DNA of 64,000 nt from NCBI GenBank assembly GCA_033980235.1, contig CM067067.1, forward strand, positions 4,778,289 to 4,842,288. The letters run 5' to 3'. Shown piece after piece: positions 1-10,987 of the stretch. The notes below the pieces were generated by a model, which worked only from the letters and a program-made list of their open reading frames with translations, was not told the origin of the DNA and searched no databases. Position numbers and translations under genes: made by a program. Position 1 is the first letter of the stretch. Every line of letters starts with the position of its first letter. This DNA is from Diadema setosum (lineage: Eukaryota > Echinodermata > Echinoidea > Diadematoida > Diadematidae).

Positions 1-381
1 TGCGTCACCATCTGTGGGCGACCATGGAGGTAGCCCTTACCCTGTGGGCCCTCTTCTTGTTGTTGTTGGTTTTTTTTTTTTAAGTACCGAAAATTGGCTT
101 GGTTCCTGGTGATCTGCTACCTCTACTTGCTTCACTCACCATTCATGTATGTCGCAGCGAGAAGGGGTTGTTGGCAAAGGCTACCATGATGGTGGGATGA
201 ACACGCACAAGTCACTATAAGTCTTGAAAACACGACATACCATAACTCTATTATGATTATAAACATCACTGATGATACGACATTCCTTTAACAGTATATA
301 GGATATCAAAGCTCTGTTTACGGTCCTTCTGGTTATACATCTCAATTTATTGTTTTTCGAGTAGACCCTATATGAGCGTAT
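1..381. other. Unannotated intergenic DNA
   Basis: AT-rich single-copy-looking sequence with a short poly-T run near 70-82. I see no convincing open frame, splice signal or repeat structure. Confidence 0.4.
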
Positions 382-557
382 CAGGGCAATTACCCCCGAC
401 TAAATACTGTTAGTGATAAGATTAAGGTAAAGATTAGGGCTAGGGTTAGGTTTAGGGTAAAAGTTTGGGTTAGGGTTAGGATTAGGTTCAGGATAAGGAT
501 TAGGGTTAGGGTCAGGGGAACGGTCCGGGGTAATTGTCCAGGGGGTAATTGCCCTAG
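382..557. mobile_element. MITE with telomere-like TTAGGG interior
   Basis: The ends are inverted copies of the 16-mer CAGGGCAATTACCCCC (382-397) and GGGGGTAATTGCCCTA (541-556). Between about 420 and 520 lies a degenerate run of TTAGGG, TTAGGTT and AAGGATTAGG units. Seen directly: inverted ends and hexamer-like interior. Inference: a non-autonomous DNA element that carries telomere-like repeats, rather than a true telomere fusion, because the hexamers are confined between the inverted ends. Confidence 0.55.
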
Positions 558-1384
558 AACCCCTATGAGGTATCATCCAGCTTTCCTCTGTATTCGATAC
601 ACCATCATTTCAGTCCTGCATTGCCAGTGATTCAGGGTAACATATTATCATCGAAAACCCTCGAGCGTAGCTCCGACAATCCCGAATGAAGCGATCCGAA
701 CAGCCGAAGAAAAACGCGTCCTATTTCTGGGCTTGCTCTTAGCTGACATGGCTTGACCTGATTTGACGTAACTGCTCTTGCGCGAAGATGCTTTTATCGA
801 AACTCTTTAGAAATGCATCCGCCCTCCATATTAATCTCTTCTCTTACTACCAGTATAGGCTAACTTGTTTGGCTACAATGTCAATTATAAATTTTGAGAT
901 GGCAGTCCCGTGTACAACATAGTTACTGTCTTCTTATTCTCGTCAGCACATGTTGAGTGTGAATATAAGACACGTCTTCTTTGTCCCGTGAAGTTAGAAC
1001 TTATATATTCATCATAGCAGATTCATGTTACCAGTAAGTTCTCGCCATGAACGACAGCCAGCAGGAAAAAAAAAATGTAATTCAGACTGACGTATGCAAC
1101 AAGTAAAGGGAACTGCATAGAATATTCTTTGCGTTGATAGTGTGACTGTCGTATAGGAAGGCCGGACACGCTGAAATCAGCAAGCGCATAATGCATGTCA
1201 TCCTGCAAAAAGAAATTAGGGATGCGAGTCATCCCTCTCGCTTCACTTAGCACAGATTGGCATCTGGTGCTGTCAAACTACTCAGACGCGGTGATAGATT
1301 GTCTGTTGTTGTAATCCCATATAAATCAGATGCAATGTAATACATGTGATGTGGATTGAGACTGAATAAGTTTTCTTTGCTGTG
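558..1384. other. Unannotated intergenic DNA
   Basis: No repeat family, splice-flanked frame or RNA gene recognised. A 76-codon frame on the minus strand (1023-1253) has no recognisable domain and looks like chance. Confidence 0.35.
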
Positions 1385-1421
1385 TTTAAAGCAGGGAGGT
1401 GAGACCCCTCCCTGATTCAAG
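1385..1421. repeat. Short hairpin insertion, copy 1 (CAGGGAGG stem)
   Basis: Insert 1392-1414 is CAGGGAGG, a seven-base loop region, then CCTCCCTG, a perfect 8 bp stem. The flanks tttaaag (1385-1391) and attcaag (1415-1421) agree at 5 of 7 positions, consistent with a decayed 7 bp target duplication. Same class as the hairpins at 8774, 9153, 12536, 16611, 17482, 17523, 34208, 43461 and 59083. Confidence 0.5.
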
Positions 1422-2278
1422 CAAGTGCATGCACATAGAAACTGGTTATATACCTAGGGACATCAAACACCCGCGTGGGGGAAGCGCAGCGGGAAAAGCC
1501 TCAAATGATTTTGTTTTGATGCTTTTTGTTTTGTCCTTGTCATTTTGGCTGGATGCTTTTAGTTGCCTCCTGACATTGTTTACTCGCACTGCAATCTGAG
1601 ATTTAAGAAGTGTATTATGCACCTTTTGTAACTAATATTGTTGTCATGTGTCCTATGGCTGGATATGATGATACTGTTCGTTAGAATCGTTATCTACATT
1701 CATCATTAAAAAAAAACACACATTGAACTTTATCAATGTGTGATCTTTGACCTTGAGGCTGATATGTTTAAATCATATGCTATGATTTTCTATTGTGTTG
1801 CGTCACTAACATTCGAGAATACAACCAAGCACTATACTATAATACTGTTTATTCACTACAGTCTCTTTACACATAAAAGTGATTTCATTGTCCATCCTAT
1901 TGGTCTACATGTTGATTTCAACATCCCCTCCACAGAAACACGAAATACAATTGCATGTATAGTATTAATCATCAGAGCCGACTTTTTCCCCTCTCTTCTC
2001 TGTTGGAGCTCCAGTTTCTGCGATTCCTCATCTGTAGTTTTTCACGGAAATGGCAAATTGAGAACATTTTGCCAGGGTGCGTGGGGGGGGGGGGGGGGGA
2101 CAGAAGACGGCACTGCAAATTTGTTGCAAAGTCATATTTCCTGGCTGGGGGAAAACAAACAGACCTGTGGCCAACCTTCATTTCGACTTTTTCTTCTTCG
2201 ATTATGACAGGGACCGACAAGTACAAAGTCTGCTAAATTCAACATTTGGGGAAACAAAGAAAAAGAAAACGAGAAAGA
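1422..2278. other. Unannotated DNA with poly-G tract
   Basis: Holds a 10 bp hairpin at 1717-1742 (CACACATTGA paired with TCAATGTGTG) without flanking duplications, and an uninterrupted G run at 2083-2099. No coding evidence: overlapping frames here include that G run. Confidence 0.35.
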
Positions 2279-2402
2279 TACAGTGCACTCCCGTTATAAC
2301 GAAAAAAAAAAAATTAGGCCGTAACATTATCCTACCTATGTTTTTTATTATTATTGTTGTTGTTTATTTGTTCTGTTACAACGAAATTTCGATATAACGA
2401 AA
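2279..2402. mobile_element. Possible pogo/Tigger-like MITE remnant
   Basis: The left end reads TACAGTGCACTCCCGTTATAACGAA, and related GTTACAACGAAATTTCG and GATATAACGAAAG follow within 120 bp. A TA-flanked CAGT..CCGTTATAACGA end is typical of pogo/Tigger-type elements (established knowledge). No clear right terminal inverted repeat is visible, so this is at best a fragment. Confidence 0.3.
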
Positions 2403-3093
2403 GAAATCTGCCGGTCTCGAGGAGTTCATTGTAATGCTTCAGGGGGGAGGGGGGGGGGGGGGCGTTGACTGGATGTTGTTGTCGTTGTTCGTCAGCTTCT
2501 CATACTATAAACATTCCAAGCTTACGGCTTTAAACAGATATGAGATCATGTCGGCCTTGGCGTTGAACGAGCAATTAAAACGGCTGTAAATAAGACCATC
2601 TGTTACACTTTTCCCCGGCTCTCTCTTTAAATAGTAATTATAGCTCGATGTCGCTCTGCAAGTGATAAAATCCCCAGGTCAGGGTATGAATCACTTCCCT
2701 GTTTTACCCGAGGGAGGAGCGCTGTACCGTACTCATCATCGAAGACCTGTCAGCGCCTATTATCTTTTCTGCGGTGCAATGCGAAACTCCGGGCCCGCGA
2801 CGACGGGGATGTCAGGGATAATCACCTCGTTTGTCTCCTTCTCTTCTCATTGGGTCTATCGTCCTGTTTGCTTATAACAGGAGACTTGAATGTTATCCAT
2901 GACCAGAAATTTGTTTTGCACAAACGCCTCCGTATGCAATGAACAAAATAACACTCCGTCACGTCCTCAATCTCAAATGAATACACAAAAAGGACGGACA
3001 GAAAATTTTAGGGAGACAAAAACCCGATCAGATAAAGGCAAAGACGACGACGGCAAAGATGATTACAATGATAATAACGATGATGATGATGTA
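2403..3093. other. Unannotated DNA
   Basis: Contains a G-rich tract around 2445-2462. No gene, splice-flanked frame or recognisable repeat family seen. Confidence 0.35.
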
Positions 3094-3164
3094 ACAATCA
3101 TAATCATAATCATAATCATAATCATAATCATAATCATAATCATAATCATAATCATAATCATAAT
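3094..3164. repeat. (AATCAT)n microsatellite
   Basis: About twelve near-perfect copies of a hexamer unit, ATAATC in register. The long isoleucine run in one frame is a product of this repeat. Confidence 0.9.
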
Positions 3165-3335
3165 GACATGAATTGATAGCTTGATCTATAAGGCCTTTAT
3201 TCCTTTATCTTTTAATTTGAATTCATTTCTGTATAGAAGTCATGGTTTTTATCCAATCCGGTACAACAATATTATGTTCTTAATAATGTGACTAGTTACT
3301 AAAATTGTACTTCATTATTACTTGCAACTATATAG

Positions 3336-3483
3336 ATAGCTCTTTAACCAGTGGTGTAAAAACATTTCCACATGAGCATCACTAATACTCAATTGCAAAA
3401 TGACAGCAACAATACTAAGCTGTAATTTTGAAGTGAGTATTAGTAACTCGCGGAAATATTTTTACCACTGGTTACAGAGATAC
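3336..3483. mobile_element. Small fold-back element
   Basis: Arms at about 3339-3393 and 3433-3481 are inverted copies. The left arm contains AACCAGTGGTGTAAAAACAT and the right arm the inverse around TTTTTACCACTGGTTA; CTAATACTCA at 3385 pairs with TGAGTATTAG at 3433. The spacer is about 40 bp. Consistent with a non-autonomous DNA transposon, superfamily not assigned. Confidence 0.55.
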
Positions 3484-5597
3484 ATTTATTGTATATATAA
3501 AAGAACATACATATACGCAAGCATTCTATTTTATGCTCAAAGACATGTCCTAAAATGGAATGCTGCGAATCAAAATTGTTGGAAAGCTAGGACCGGTCGT
3601 GATGTTTCACGCGATCTGCCCGATTGCTTGTTTAACATTTAGATTAGTAAAGTATGAACTGTCCCAACACCATACCACAGGAACGACCCGCGAAGTCCTA
3701 CAAACGTTTCTGTGGATTGGTGCTGGTTTTTTGTACTATTATAACTTATTTTACTATCTATGTGGTCATGGTTTCCTAAAGGAGAGTGAAAAATAAAACA
3801 TTATTTACTGAAGTGTTTTGTAGTTCATTGTAATTGATTCGATTGAGGAATTTTCAAAAGCTTTTGAATTAATGATGTCACCAATGAGTCATAAATTTGC
3901 AACGCTTTCAAGAAGTTCTAAGACCCGTTTCTCACTTATATAGGTTGCCAAATTCCTCTTCGATTATATCTATTCGTTATTTTGTTCAAGTGAAATCATT
4001 AAATGTGACCAATTTCGTCTGAACGTTGGCAGATGTCAATGCAGTAAAAAAGAGATGCCAATTAATGCTGACTACTACGATTTCCTCCGCAAACTCTTCC
4101 AGCGCTGAATGGGTTAATGCTATGTGACCTGTAGTCTATTGTTTTTCTCCAGCCAACGACTGGACTCCGTGCCGCTTGGTATAGAGAGCAAGATTGAAGG
4201 ATTGCTTTTCAAAAGGTTTTGCAAAGTGACCGCGTGAAGTTCCTGCATCGCAAATGGAGTGATAGTGTCATATCATCCCTCTCTTCCTTTCCCCTCCCCT
4301 CCACCTCATTCTCCTTTCATTCACCATTCCCTGTTCCTCCCTAAGTTTCTCCTGAAACCTTCCATGCACGAGTTGAGTGCTTTGCCATTGTACCCCAAGA
4401 CCTGGCATGTTTTTTCTCTCTCTTTATTCACTTTTCTTTTCACAAACTTTTGTCGTACGAAGGAGGAGGTTAGGGTCGGAGGGGAGAGGGAGGGGTCTAT
4501 CGATGGTTGTTTGTTGCCCTTCTTCGTTCCCTTCAATACTTGACAGGTGCTTGAAAGACGAAACAAGTGTGACGGAAATATCACCGAACGTACGCGGACT
4601 TCATTGTGTTGTAACTCGAGGTCTTTCCGCGCAACCTATAATCAAGTTCCAATCAATTTCGGATATGACATTGTGGCGTAATATTGGCAAGTACGCGTGT
4701 CTGTCGGGAGAAAATCAAAACAAGCTGAACCAGCTATTTAACAAAAGCATACTACGGTATCTTATAGTCTGTGAGATTTCGCTGATTTCCTTGACACGTA
4801 TTATGTATGGAACATTATATGCTTTTTAAGATATCGCGGTTCGTTTATCATTTTTGTCTTTCAAACTCTTAGAGTTCTTCAAATGTAAATTTTAATATTG
4901 GTACATTTTCTTTATTTCACTGTATTTATCCATTCATATAATATACCAAACACGGCATGCGCGCAGTTGGGCAGCTGCAACTGTCACAAAATAATCGCCT
5001 TTCGTCGTTCCTTTGTAGAATCGTGGTTCTCATGGTACTCCATGATATATCTTGAAGTATTTAAATCATTTATTTTTTCCTTTTAAATAATCTTTTCAGC
5101 GTCTGCTTAAGATGCACGGCCCGAGCATCTTTCAAGTCCATGACCAGCTAGTAGTCATTCTGTTCGCACGGGACCAACGCAGTTGTTTGAAATACTTTAT
5201 TTAGCGCCCTCTCTCATACTGAAATAGAGAACTTTTACTCGAGACATGCGATAGCGCCAGCGACAGGTTGACAGGTAATCGCAATACATGTAGTTGCAAT
5301 TCAGAAATATAAATAGCATTGTTGACACATTATATCAGTGCTCAGACATTAGTCCAATCCTGGCTACTTGTTTACCAAAGTTAAAAAGTATTTGAATGTA
5401 AGGTGGAATTTTGGAATCATCTGTAGAACTCAATAGAAAATGAACATTTTCATTCCACATAATTATCTGTGACGGTGTAGCCATACTAGACTAAAAAGCG
5501 TACTTCATATAGCCATTTTGTTTGTCTGGTTTTACCGTTTTTCACATTCACATGACATGTTGTGGAATTACGCTTTGATATCGACAATGACATGCAT
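3484..5597. other. Unannotated intergenic DNA
   Basis: Holds a pyrimidine-rich stretch at about 4274-4345. Frames of up to 150 codons occur (for example 4377-4829 plus) but none shows a recognisable domain or plausible splice boundaries, so I do not call genes. Confidence 0.3.
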
Positions 5598-6291
5598 AGT
5601 ATTATGTAAAGGCCCGGTCCCACTGCACTTACGGATGCAAAGGGGATGTAAAGCGTACAAAAAATCTTGCCATCCGTTGGAAAACGCTACGAATCCGCTG
5701 TGTACCCATCGCATACGTGTTTCATCCGCTCTATCCATCGAGCATCCGTCCACTGTGATTTCATCCGCGCAAAAAGTTTTAAGCTGCTTAAAACTTTTAG
5801 AACGGATGAACTTTCCGCTGTGTACGATGTAAATCCGCGACATACGAGCAACAAACGTTGTATGTCCGTGCGGCATCCCTTAAACGTCCGCTGCATCCTC
5901 TCTGCATCCTCTGGGCATCCTCGCAACTCACATCCGCTGCAGCTAAAAACGGAAAGAGGGAGGAAAGATTATGGTACGTGGATGCAGAGAGGATGCAGCG
6001 GACGTTTAAGGGATGCCGCACGGACATACAACGTTTGTTGCTCGTATGTCGCGGATTTACATCGTACACAGCGGAAGGTTCATCCGTTCTAAAAGTTTTA
6101 AGCAGCTTAAAACTTTTTGCGCGGATGAAATCACAGTGGACGGATGCTCGATGGATAGAGCGGATGAAACACGTATGCGATGGGTACACAGCGGATTCGT
6201 AGCGTTTTCCAACGGATGGCAAGATTTTTTGTACGCTTTACATCCCCTTTGCATCCGTAAGTGCAGTGGGACCGGGCCTTTACATAATACT
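5598..6291. mobile_element. Large palindromic (fold-back) MITE
   Basis: A near-perfect inverted repeat of about 694 bp centred at 5944-5945. Base 5611 (GGCCCGGTCCCACTG) pairs with 6278 (CAGTGGGACCGGGCC), and pairing runs outward to 5598/6291. The arms are about 310 bp with a non-palindromic centre near 5909-5980. Because the arms are mirror copies, the same peptide (beginning MPSVGKRYESAVYP) can be read from 5667 on the plus strand and 6222 on the minus strand, which is the signature of a palindrome and not of two genes. The interior is built from degenerate GCATCCGC motifs. Confidence 0.85.
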
Positions 6292-6299
6292 TTACATCG

Positions 6300-6712
6300 T
6301 TAATAGCACGTTAATAGAAAGGATGTAAGCGTATGCATCTCGTATATAAAGCATTTCGAAAGCATCCCCTCTGCATCCGCTCTGCATCCGCTCTGCATCC
6401 GCTCTGCATCCACTCTGCATCCGCTTTTTCTGCTATGCGTCCGTTTCGCAATTATCTCCGGTAACCCCTTCGGAGCTGTCATCCCCTTCCATCCGCTTTC
6501 ATCCGCTAGGTTTCCGATGGACATCCGTTTAACATCCCCGCTACATACTACCCACGTCCGTTCTATTTCCGTTCTATTACCGCCAATTTTCGCCAATTTT
6601 GTCAATTTCTGGAGCGGATGAAAGCGGATGAAGCCATCCCCGAAATTTTGCTCGTCCGCTGTGTCCTTTCTGCATACGCTTTGTGTCCGTCGGCCAGTGG
6701 GACCGGGCCTTT
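6300..6712. mobile_element. Related element fragment with GCATCCGCT repeats
   Basis: Ends at 6695-6712 with CAGTGGGACCGGGCCTTT, the same terminus as the adjoining palindrome. The interior (6363-6425) holds five tandem CTCTGCATCCGCT-type units, and dispersed CATCCGCTTT motifs follow. Only the right end is intact, so it may be a second, partial copy or the far end of one larger element starting at 5598. Confidence 0.6.
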
Positions 6713-6802
6713 AGCATGTGATGATCATAATTATTATTGATGATACTTCTTGAAAAGAACAGGAGGCAATCATCGGAATAAAGCGTATATTCCCCCCACC
6801 CG

Positions 6803-6921
<119 letters not shown>

Positions 6922-7183
6922 CAAACACACGAATATACTGATCCATCGCCATGCGTGTGTTCATTCCGGCCATTGTTTAGACAAACTCGAAGAAACAAAA
7001 TGCATGGCATGTGTCATCAACTACAAGAGGCTGTTATCATGAAAACGAAATATAGGTCAAAGCCACGAGTCAAATACAGTCTTGCGGGAGAATAGACCTG
7101 CCCTCGATGTACTAGTAGTCTCAGCTCCATACCGGCTTGTCTTCGTCTGTCGTGTTGAAAGCCAAGCTCGTAATACTAACTCC

Positions 7184-7525
7184 CGGATGGTATAGTAATG
7201 GTTGAGGTGAGGATTCAGCTTTCAATGTTTTGCGAGATATTTAGAAACCATCTCTATGAAATTTTAAAGAACATACAATTCTACGGGGAATTGAAAGTTT
7301 ATTTGATGAAAGTCGGTTCCGAAATGACGAAGTCATCCAAAAACAATTAACAAAGAAATCCTAGTAAAAGTCGTGGCCTGTAACATTTTATCAGGATCGC
7401 TTTTTTGGATATATCTCAGCCATTTCAAGACCAATTTTAATCAAATAGACTGTTAATTCCTCTAAAAATTACATGTAATATCATATTTCATAAGAGGTTT
7501 CTCATTATCTTACAAATATTAGCCT

Positions 7526-7578
<53 letters not shown>

Positions 7579-7627
7579 TTGGAAACCTGCAGCCCCATCT
7601 AAACCAAAACTGAACAATCCCTTTAAA
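7184..7627. mobile_element. TTAAAGGG fold-back MITE, copy 1 (diverged)
   Basis: Matches in order the blocks of five other copies in the window: GGTTGAGGTGAGGATTCAGC, GCGAGATATTTAGAAACCA, GTTTATTTGATGAAA, GATATATCTCAGCCATTTC, ATTTCATAAGAGG and a right end at CCCTTTAAA. A (CA)n tract at 7527-7576 interrupts the right arm. The element folds on itself because GAAATGRCNGAGATATCC and GGATATCTCAGCCATTTC are inverted copies. Confidence 0.7.
7527..7576. repeat. (CA)n microsatellite
   Basis: About 25 CA units inside the right arm of the surrounding MITE copy. Confidence 0.95.
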
Positions 7628-8270
7628 CTTTGCATCGTTACCTCTTTAACAACTTAAAAACAATCACACGAACATAATGTCAGGGGACGATCCATAATCA
7701 TCAAGACCCTTAAATAGATGATAATCAATCCAAGTATCTCGATATTCGCGTGGAAACCAGTGACCAGCATCTAATTTCTACCTACGTCAAATCGAGAAAA
7801 CACTTGAAAAACGTTTAGATCTCAAACTACTAGTAGTCATCAGTGCTGAGTAATCCCCTCACTTACAGTTTGTATTGATGTGTTTGTCTTCATTCTTCAC
7901 TCACCTGAATACCAAAAAGGTCTACACTCATTCACAATCTGTGAGTCGAGGCTCGAAAAGATAATACCCCATCTGACAAAAAGAACATGATTATTGATAT
8001 GACAGTCACTTCTCCTCTGAATGGACGATATGCATGCTAACCATGATTATGATTTGTTTCCAGATTTCATTACACTCAGCAGTGAGGCAGTTGTGTTCGT
8101 TATGGCTACTGATGGACGACGTACATCAGAATTATCTAGAATACATGACATATTGGCAGACTGCTGCTTTTACAATCCTGAGACCGAGATGAGATAACTA
8201 ACAGCTATCAGTCTGATGATCATGATCTTCATTAAAATGGCATTTCATGAAAAACATTAGCATTTCTTTC
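7628..8270. other. Unannotated DNA
   Basis: No gene or repeat family recognised. Confidence 0.3.
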
Positions 8271-8632
8271 GTTTAAAGTATACCTTTAGGAGCAGTGATT
8301 TAAAAATGCTCGAGTTATCACATTATTTTGATGCATAATGTGTAGGTCAGTTGTATCATAAAACATCCTACCCATATAAGAATTTTGCATGAAAGCCTAA
8401 AATATAAGGAGATGTCACTATTTTTCTCACTAAACCATAACAGTTTACTGTAGACGGCTTAACTATTGTTCACATTTTGTATATTTTACAATACTTTCCA
8501 TTGATTTTACTGATTATCTTTTTTTTTTTTATTTACACTGGTTATTTCTATCCCTAACTCACATTTCAGAACTATTTTGAAGCACTAAAGCTGTTTTTTG
8601 TTCCACCTGCAAATGGTAAACAATGCCTTTAA
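8271..8632 (-). mobile_element. TTAAAGGCA MITE, copy 1
   Basis: Read on the minus strand it starts TTAAAGGCATTGTTTACCAT and matches the copies at 31383 and 63684. Shared blocks are ATGTGAGTTAGGGATAG, ACAAAATGTGAACAATAG, GGTAGGATGTTTTATGATAC and GAGCAGTG near the far end. The ends carry TTTAA/TTAAA, consistent with insertion at TTAA or TA. No coding capacity. Confidence 0.7.
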
Positions 8633-8766
8633 CCCTATAGAAGTCCCGCTGGTAACTACAGTGTCGCATTAAGTCAATTGTATTTTCTTGAGAGGGTTAA
8701 GTATACCATAATAACGGGTAGATAGAACCATAGGTGGAGCTATACATAAACAAGAGTATCTTCACG

Positions 8767-8799
8767 CTAGAACCAAGAAGGTTTCCTTCTTGATAGAAC
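8767..8799. repeat. Short hairpin insertion, copy 2 (CAAGAAGG stem)
   Basis: Insert 8774-8792 is only 19 bp: CAAGAAGG, TTT, CCTTCTTG, a perfect 8 bp stem with a 3 bp loop. The flanks ctagaac (8767-8773) and atagaac (8793-8799) match at 6 of 7. The stem differs from the commoner CAGGGAGG form but stays fully paired. Confidence 0.6.
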
Positions 8800-9145
8800 T
8801 ATGGTCCATGATAGAATCAATTCACCACTCTACATGCCCGCTTCCCACCAGCTACCATTTTTATACCATCATCATCAGACCAGGGAGGTGGGAGGGAGAC
8901 CACAAGGGAAGCTCATAATCGGTTCCTTATCATCCGCCCACGGTTTGCCCTCAAATTCAGAAATAGCTCAGGTTCAACCACCAAGCATAGTCTACGTTTC
9001 AGGAGTAGGATATTCTTACAAATCAAAACGACAACATTCGACAACAACAAAAACACAGCTGTATTTCTGAGGTATGCTCGATACGAGGTGGCCTTCATCA
9101 AAGACACTCTCGCTATTTATTGTTATCACTGATAGTCGTGAGTGA

Positions 9146-9195
9146 ATTAAAACAGGGAGGTACTAATGAATAGTGTCTCACATCCCTGATTAAAA
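9146..9195. repeat. Short hairpin insertion, copy 3
   Basis: Insert 9153-9188 begins CAGGGAGGT and ends ATCCCTG; the terminal CAGGGA pairs with TCCCTG around a 24 bp centre. It is bounded by perfect 7 bp direct repeats attaaaa (9146-9152 and 9189-9195). Confidence 0.7.
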
Positions 9196-9210
9196 AAACC
9201 GTACGATATA

Positions 9211-10008
9211 GGCTGCGTTTATCATGTTTCCCCAGTCTGAAACGGCTTTCAAAAGCAGTTGTCAAAGCCCTTTAGAAACGGCTTCCAATATAGTTGCGTT
9301 TATCAACTCATCGCGAACACAAAAACTGGCCTTGTCAATCACTGCGCAGCTGCATCGCGCATTTTGACCCGCATGGTTCGTAACCACAGTACAATAACAT
9401 TATTCAAAACAGCTTTGCGTTTCTTCTAGAAACAGGTTTCTGGAAACCTGTTTAGGAAACCTGTTTTGGAAAGCACAAATTTGCGGTTTTCAAAGGCTGC
9501 GTTTATCATCTTTCCCCTGTTTGAAACGGCTTTCAAAAGCCGTTTCCAAAGCCCTTTAGAAACGGCTTCCTAAATAGTTGCGTTTATCAACTCATCGCGA
9601 ACACGAAAACTGGCCATGTCACTTCGCAGCTGCATTGCGCAATTTTGTGTGAGGAGAAGGGGTCATAATTTATACTGTAACCACAGTACAAAGCCGTTTC
9701 AAAACAGCTTTGCGTTTATCTTGCTTCAAAGGGCTTCTAGCAACAGGTTTCTGGAAACCTGTTTCTGAAAGCACCAATATGCGGCTTTCGAAAAGGCTTT
9801 CCGAACCCTATAATCAAAACAGCTTTGCGTTTATCAACTCGTAAAAATTCCTTGAAAGCCGTTTGGAAAACCGGTTTCTGGCGAGAAAAAGAGTTGATTA
9901 ACGAACTCCATAATCAAAACAGCTTTGCGTTTATCATCTCGAAAAAATTCCCTGAAAGCCGTTTGGAAAACCCATTTCTGCCGAGAAAAAGAGTTGATAA
10001 ACGCACCC
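9211..10008. mobile_element. MITE with TGCGTTTATCA termini, internally duplicated
   Basis: The left end after TA is GGCTGCGTTTATCA (9211) and the right end before TA is TTGATAAACGCACCC (9994-10008), forming terminal inverted repeats with TA on both sides. Internally the block from GGCTGCGTTTATCAT to GTTTATCAACTCATCGCGAA occurs at 9211 and again at 9497. Two ~95 bp units starting AAAACAGCTTTGCGTTTATC repeat at 9817 and 9916. Dense AAACGGCTTTC/GAAAGCCGTTT palindromes run through it. No transposase is present. Confidence 0.75.
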
Positions 10009-10040
10009 TAGTCAGTTTCGTCATTGGAGCTTGTCACTGC

Positions 10041-10910
10041 AATGGGCCGAATGCATAAAACAAGCAATTGCTTGTAAGCAATTGCTTCAAGCAAAAGCAC
10101 AAGCTCGTCTAGTAAAAGGTGTAGCTCAAGCAATTGCTTAAATACATATGCATAATCTTTTGCTTGTGCACATACCTTTTGCTTGCATTCAGCAAGCAAT
10201 TGCTTAGGGTTCGAACAGTAGCGTCACGCCTGTGCGAACACAAGAACAAAGGCGAGTGTGGCAGCATGCATTTGAAAGGGCATGTGTGTGCGGAAACATT
10301 TCCTGACATAGCAGAAGAGCCATAAAATGACACTCATAAATGCACACACAGACGCACACACACACAACTATACACACACTCGTATTACTGGCTGATTCCC
10401 ACCACTGCTTACAATAGCCCGCATCTGCCAGATCGCACGTGAAGAGACGTCTCCTTGCTCTCCACCGAAGTGAGACATCCTACCTGTTTTTTATCAAATT
10501 TTGCGTGCTAACCACTGGACATTCCCGTTGTTGAAATGAAAAATTTCTTACTCTACTTAAGAGTAATTTCTTGTAGATTTATACCACTCCTTCACAATTG
10601 TTGTCTTTCTTCCATGAATATGAAAATGATACTTAAAAGGGAACGTCCCAGATAAGCAAAAGCTCAAGCTCATTTTACAGAGCTTGGAAAATCGTAAGCA
10701 ATTGCTAGCAAGAACTAGCAAAAGGTATGTTTTATGCATACGTTTTTAAGCAAATGCTTGGTCTCTAAGCAATTGCTTGCGGACAGCAAGCAATTGCTTG
10801 TACTTGCTAGCAAGATCTTCTGCTCGCAAGCAATTGCTTGTTGTTATGCATACGGATTCGAGTAAAAGGCTAGCACAAGCAATTGCTAGCGTTTATGCAT
10901 CCGGCCCATT
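10041..10910. mobile_element. MITE packed with CAAGCAATTGCTTG palindromes
   Basis: Inverted ends AATGGGCCGAATGCATAAA (10041) and TTTATGCATCCGGCCCATT (10892-10910). About nine copies of AAGCAATTGCTT or close variants lie inside (near 10061, 10075, 10127, 10193, 10697, 10769, 10788, 10830, 10875), concentrated in the two flanks. Short AGCAAAAGC and CTAGCAAG words recur. The middle (10210-10620) is unrelated. Non-autonomous; the superfamily is unclear. Confidence 0.7.
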
Positions 10911-10987
10911 AATGTCTCGGCGTTCTGATCACTTCTCCTACAACAAGGAGCGTTATTGCTTGCAATTTGTTACTACAGATAAAGGGT

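Noticed and set aside
420..520. True telomeric sequence or chromosome end
   Set aside because: The hexamers are degenerate, short and enclosed by inverted repeats.
1717..1742. Another member of the short hairpin insertion class
   Set aside because: The 10 bp stem is perfect but no 7 bp flanking repeat is present and the stem lacks the CANGG start.
5667..6222. Two 141-codon proteins on opposite strands sharing long identical segments
   Set aside because: They are mirror readings of one palindrome, not two genes.
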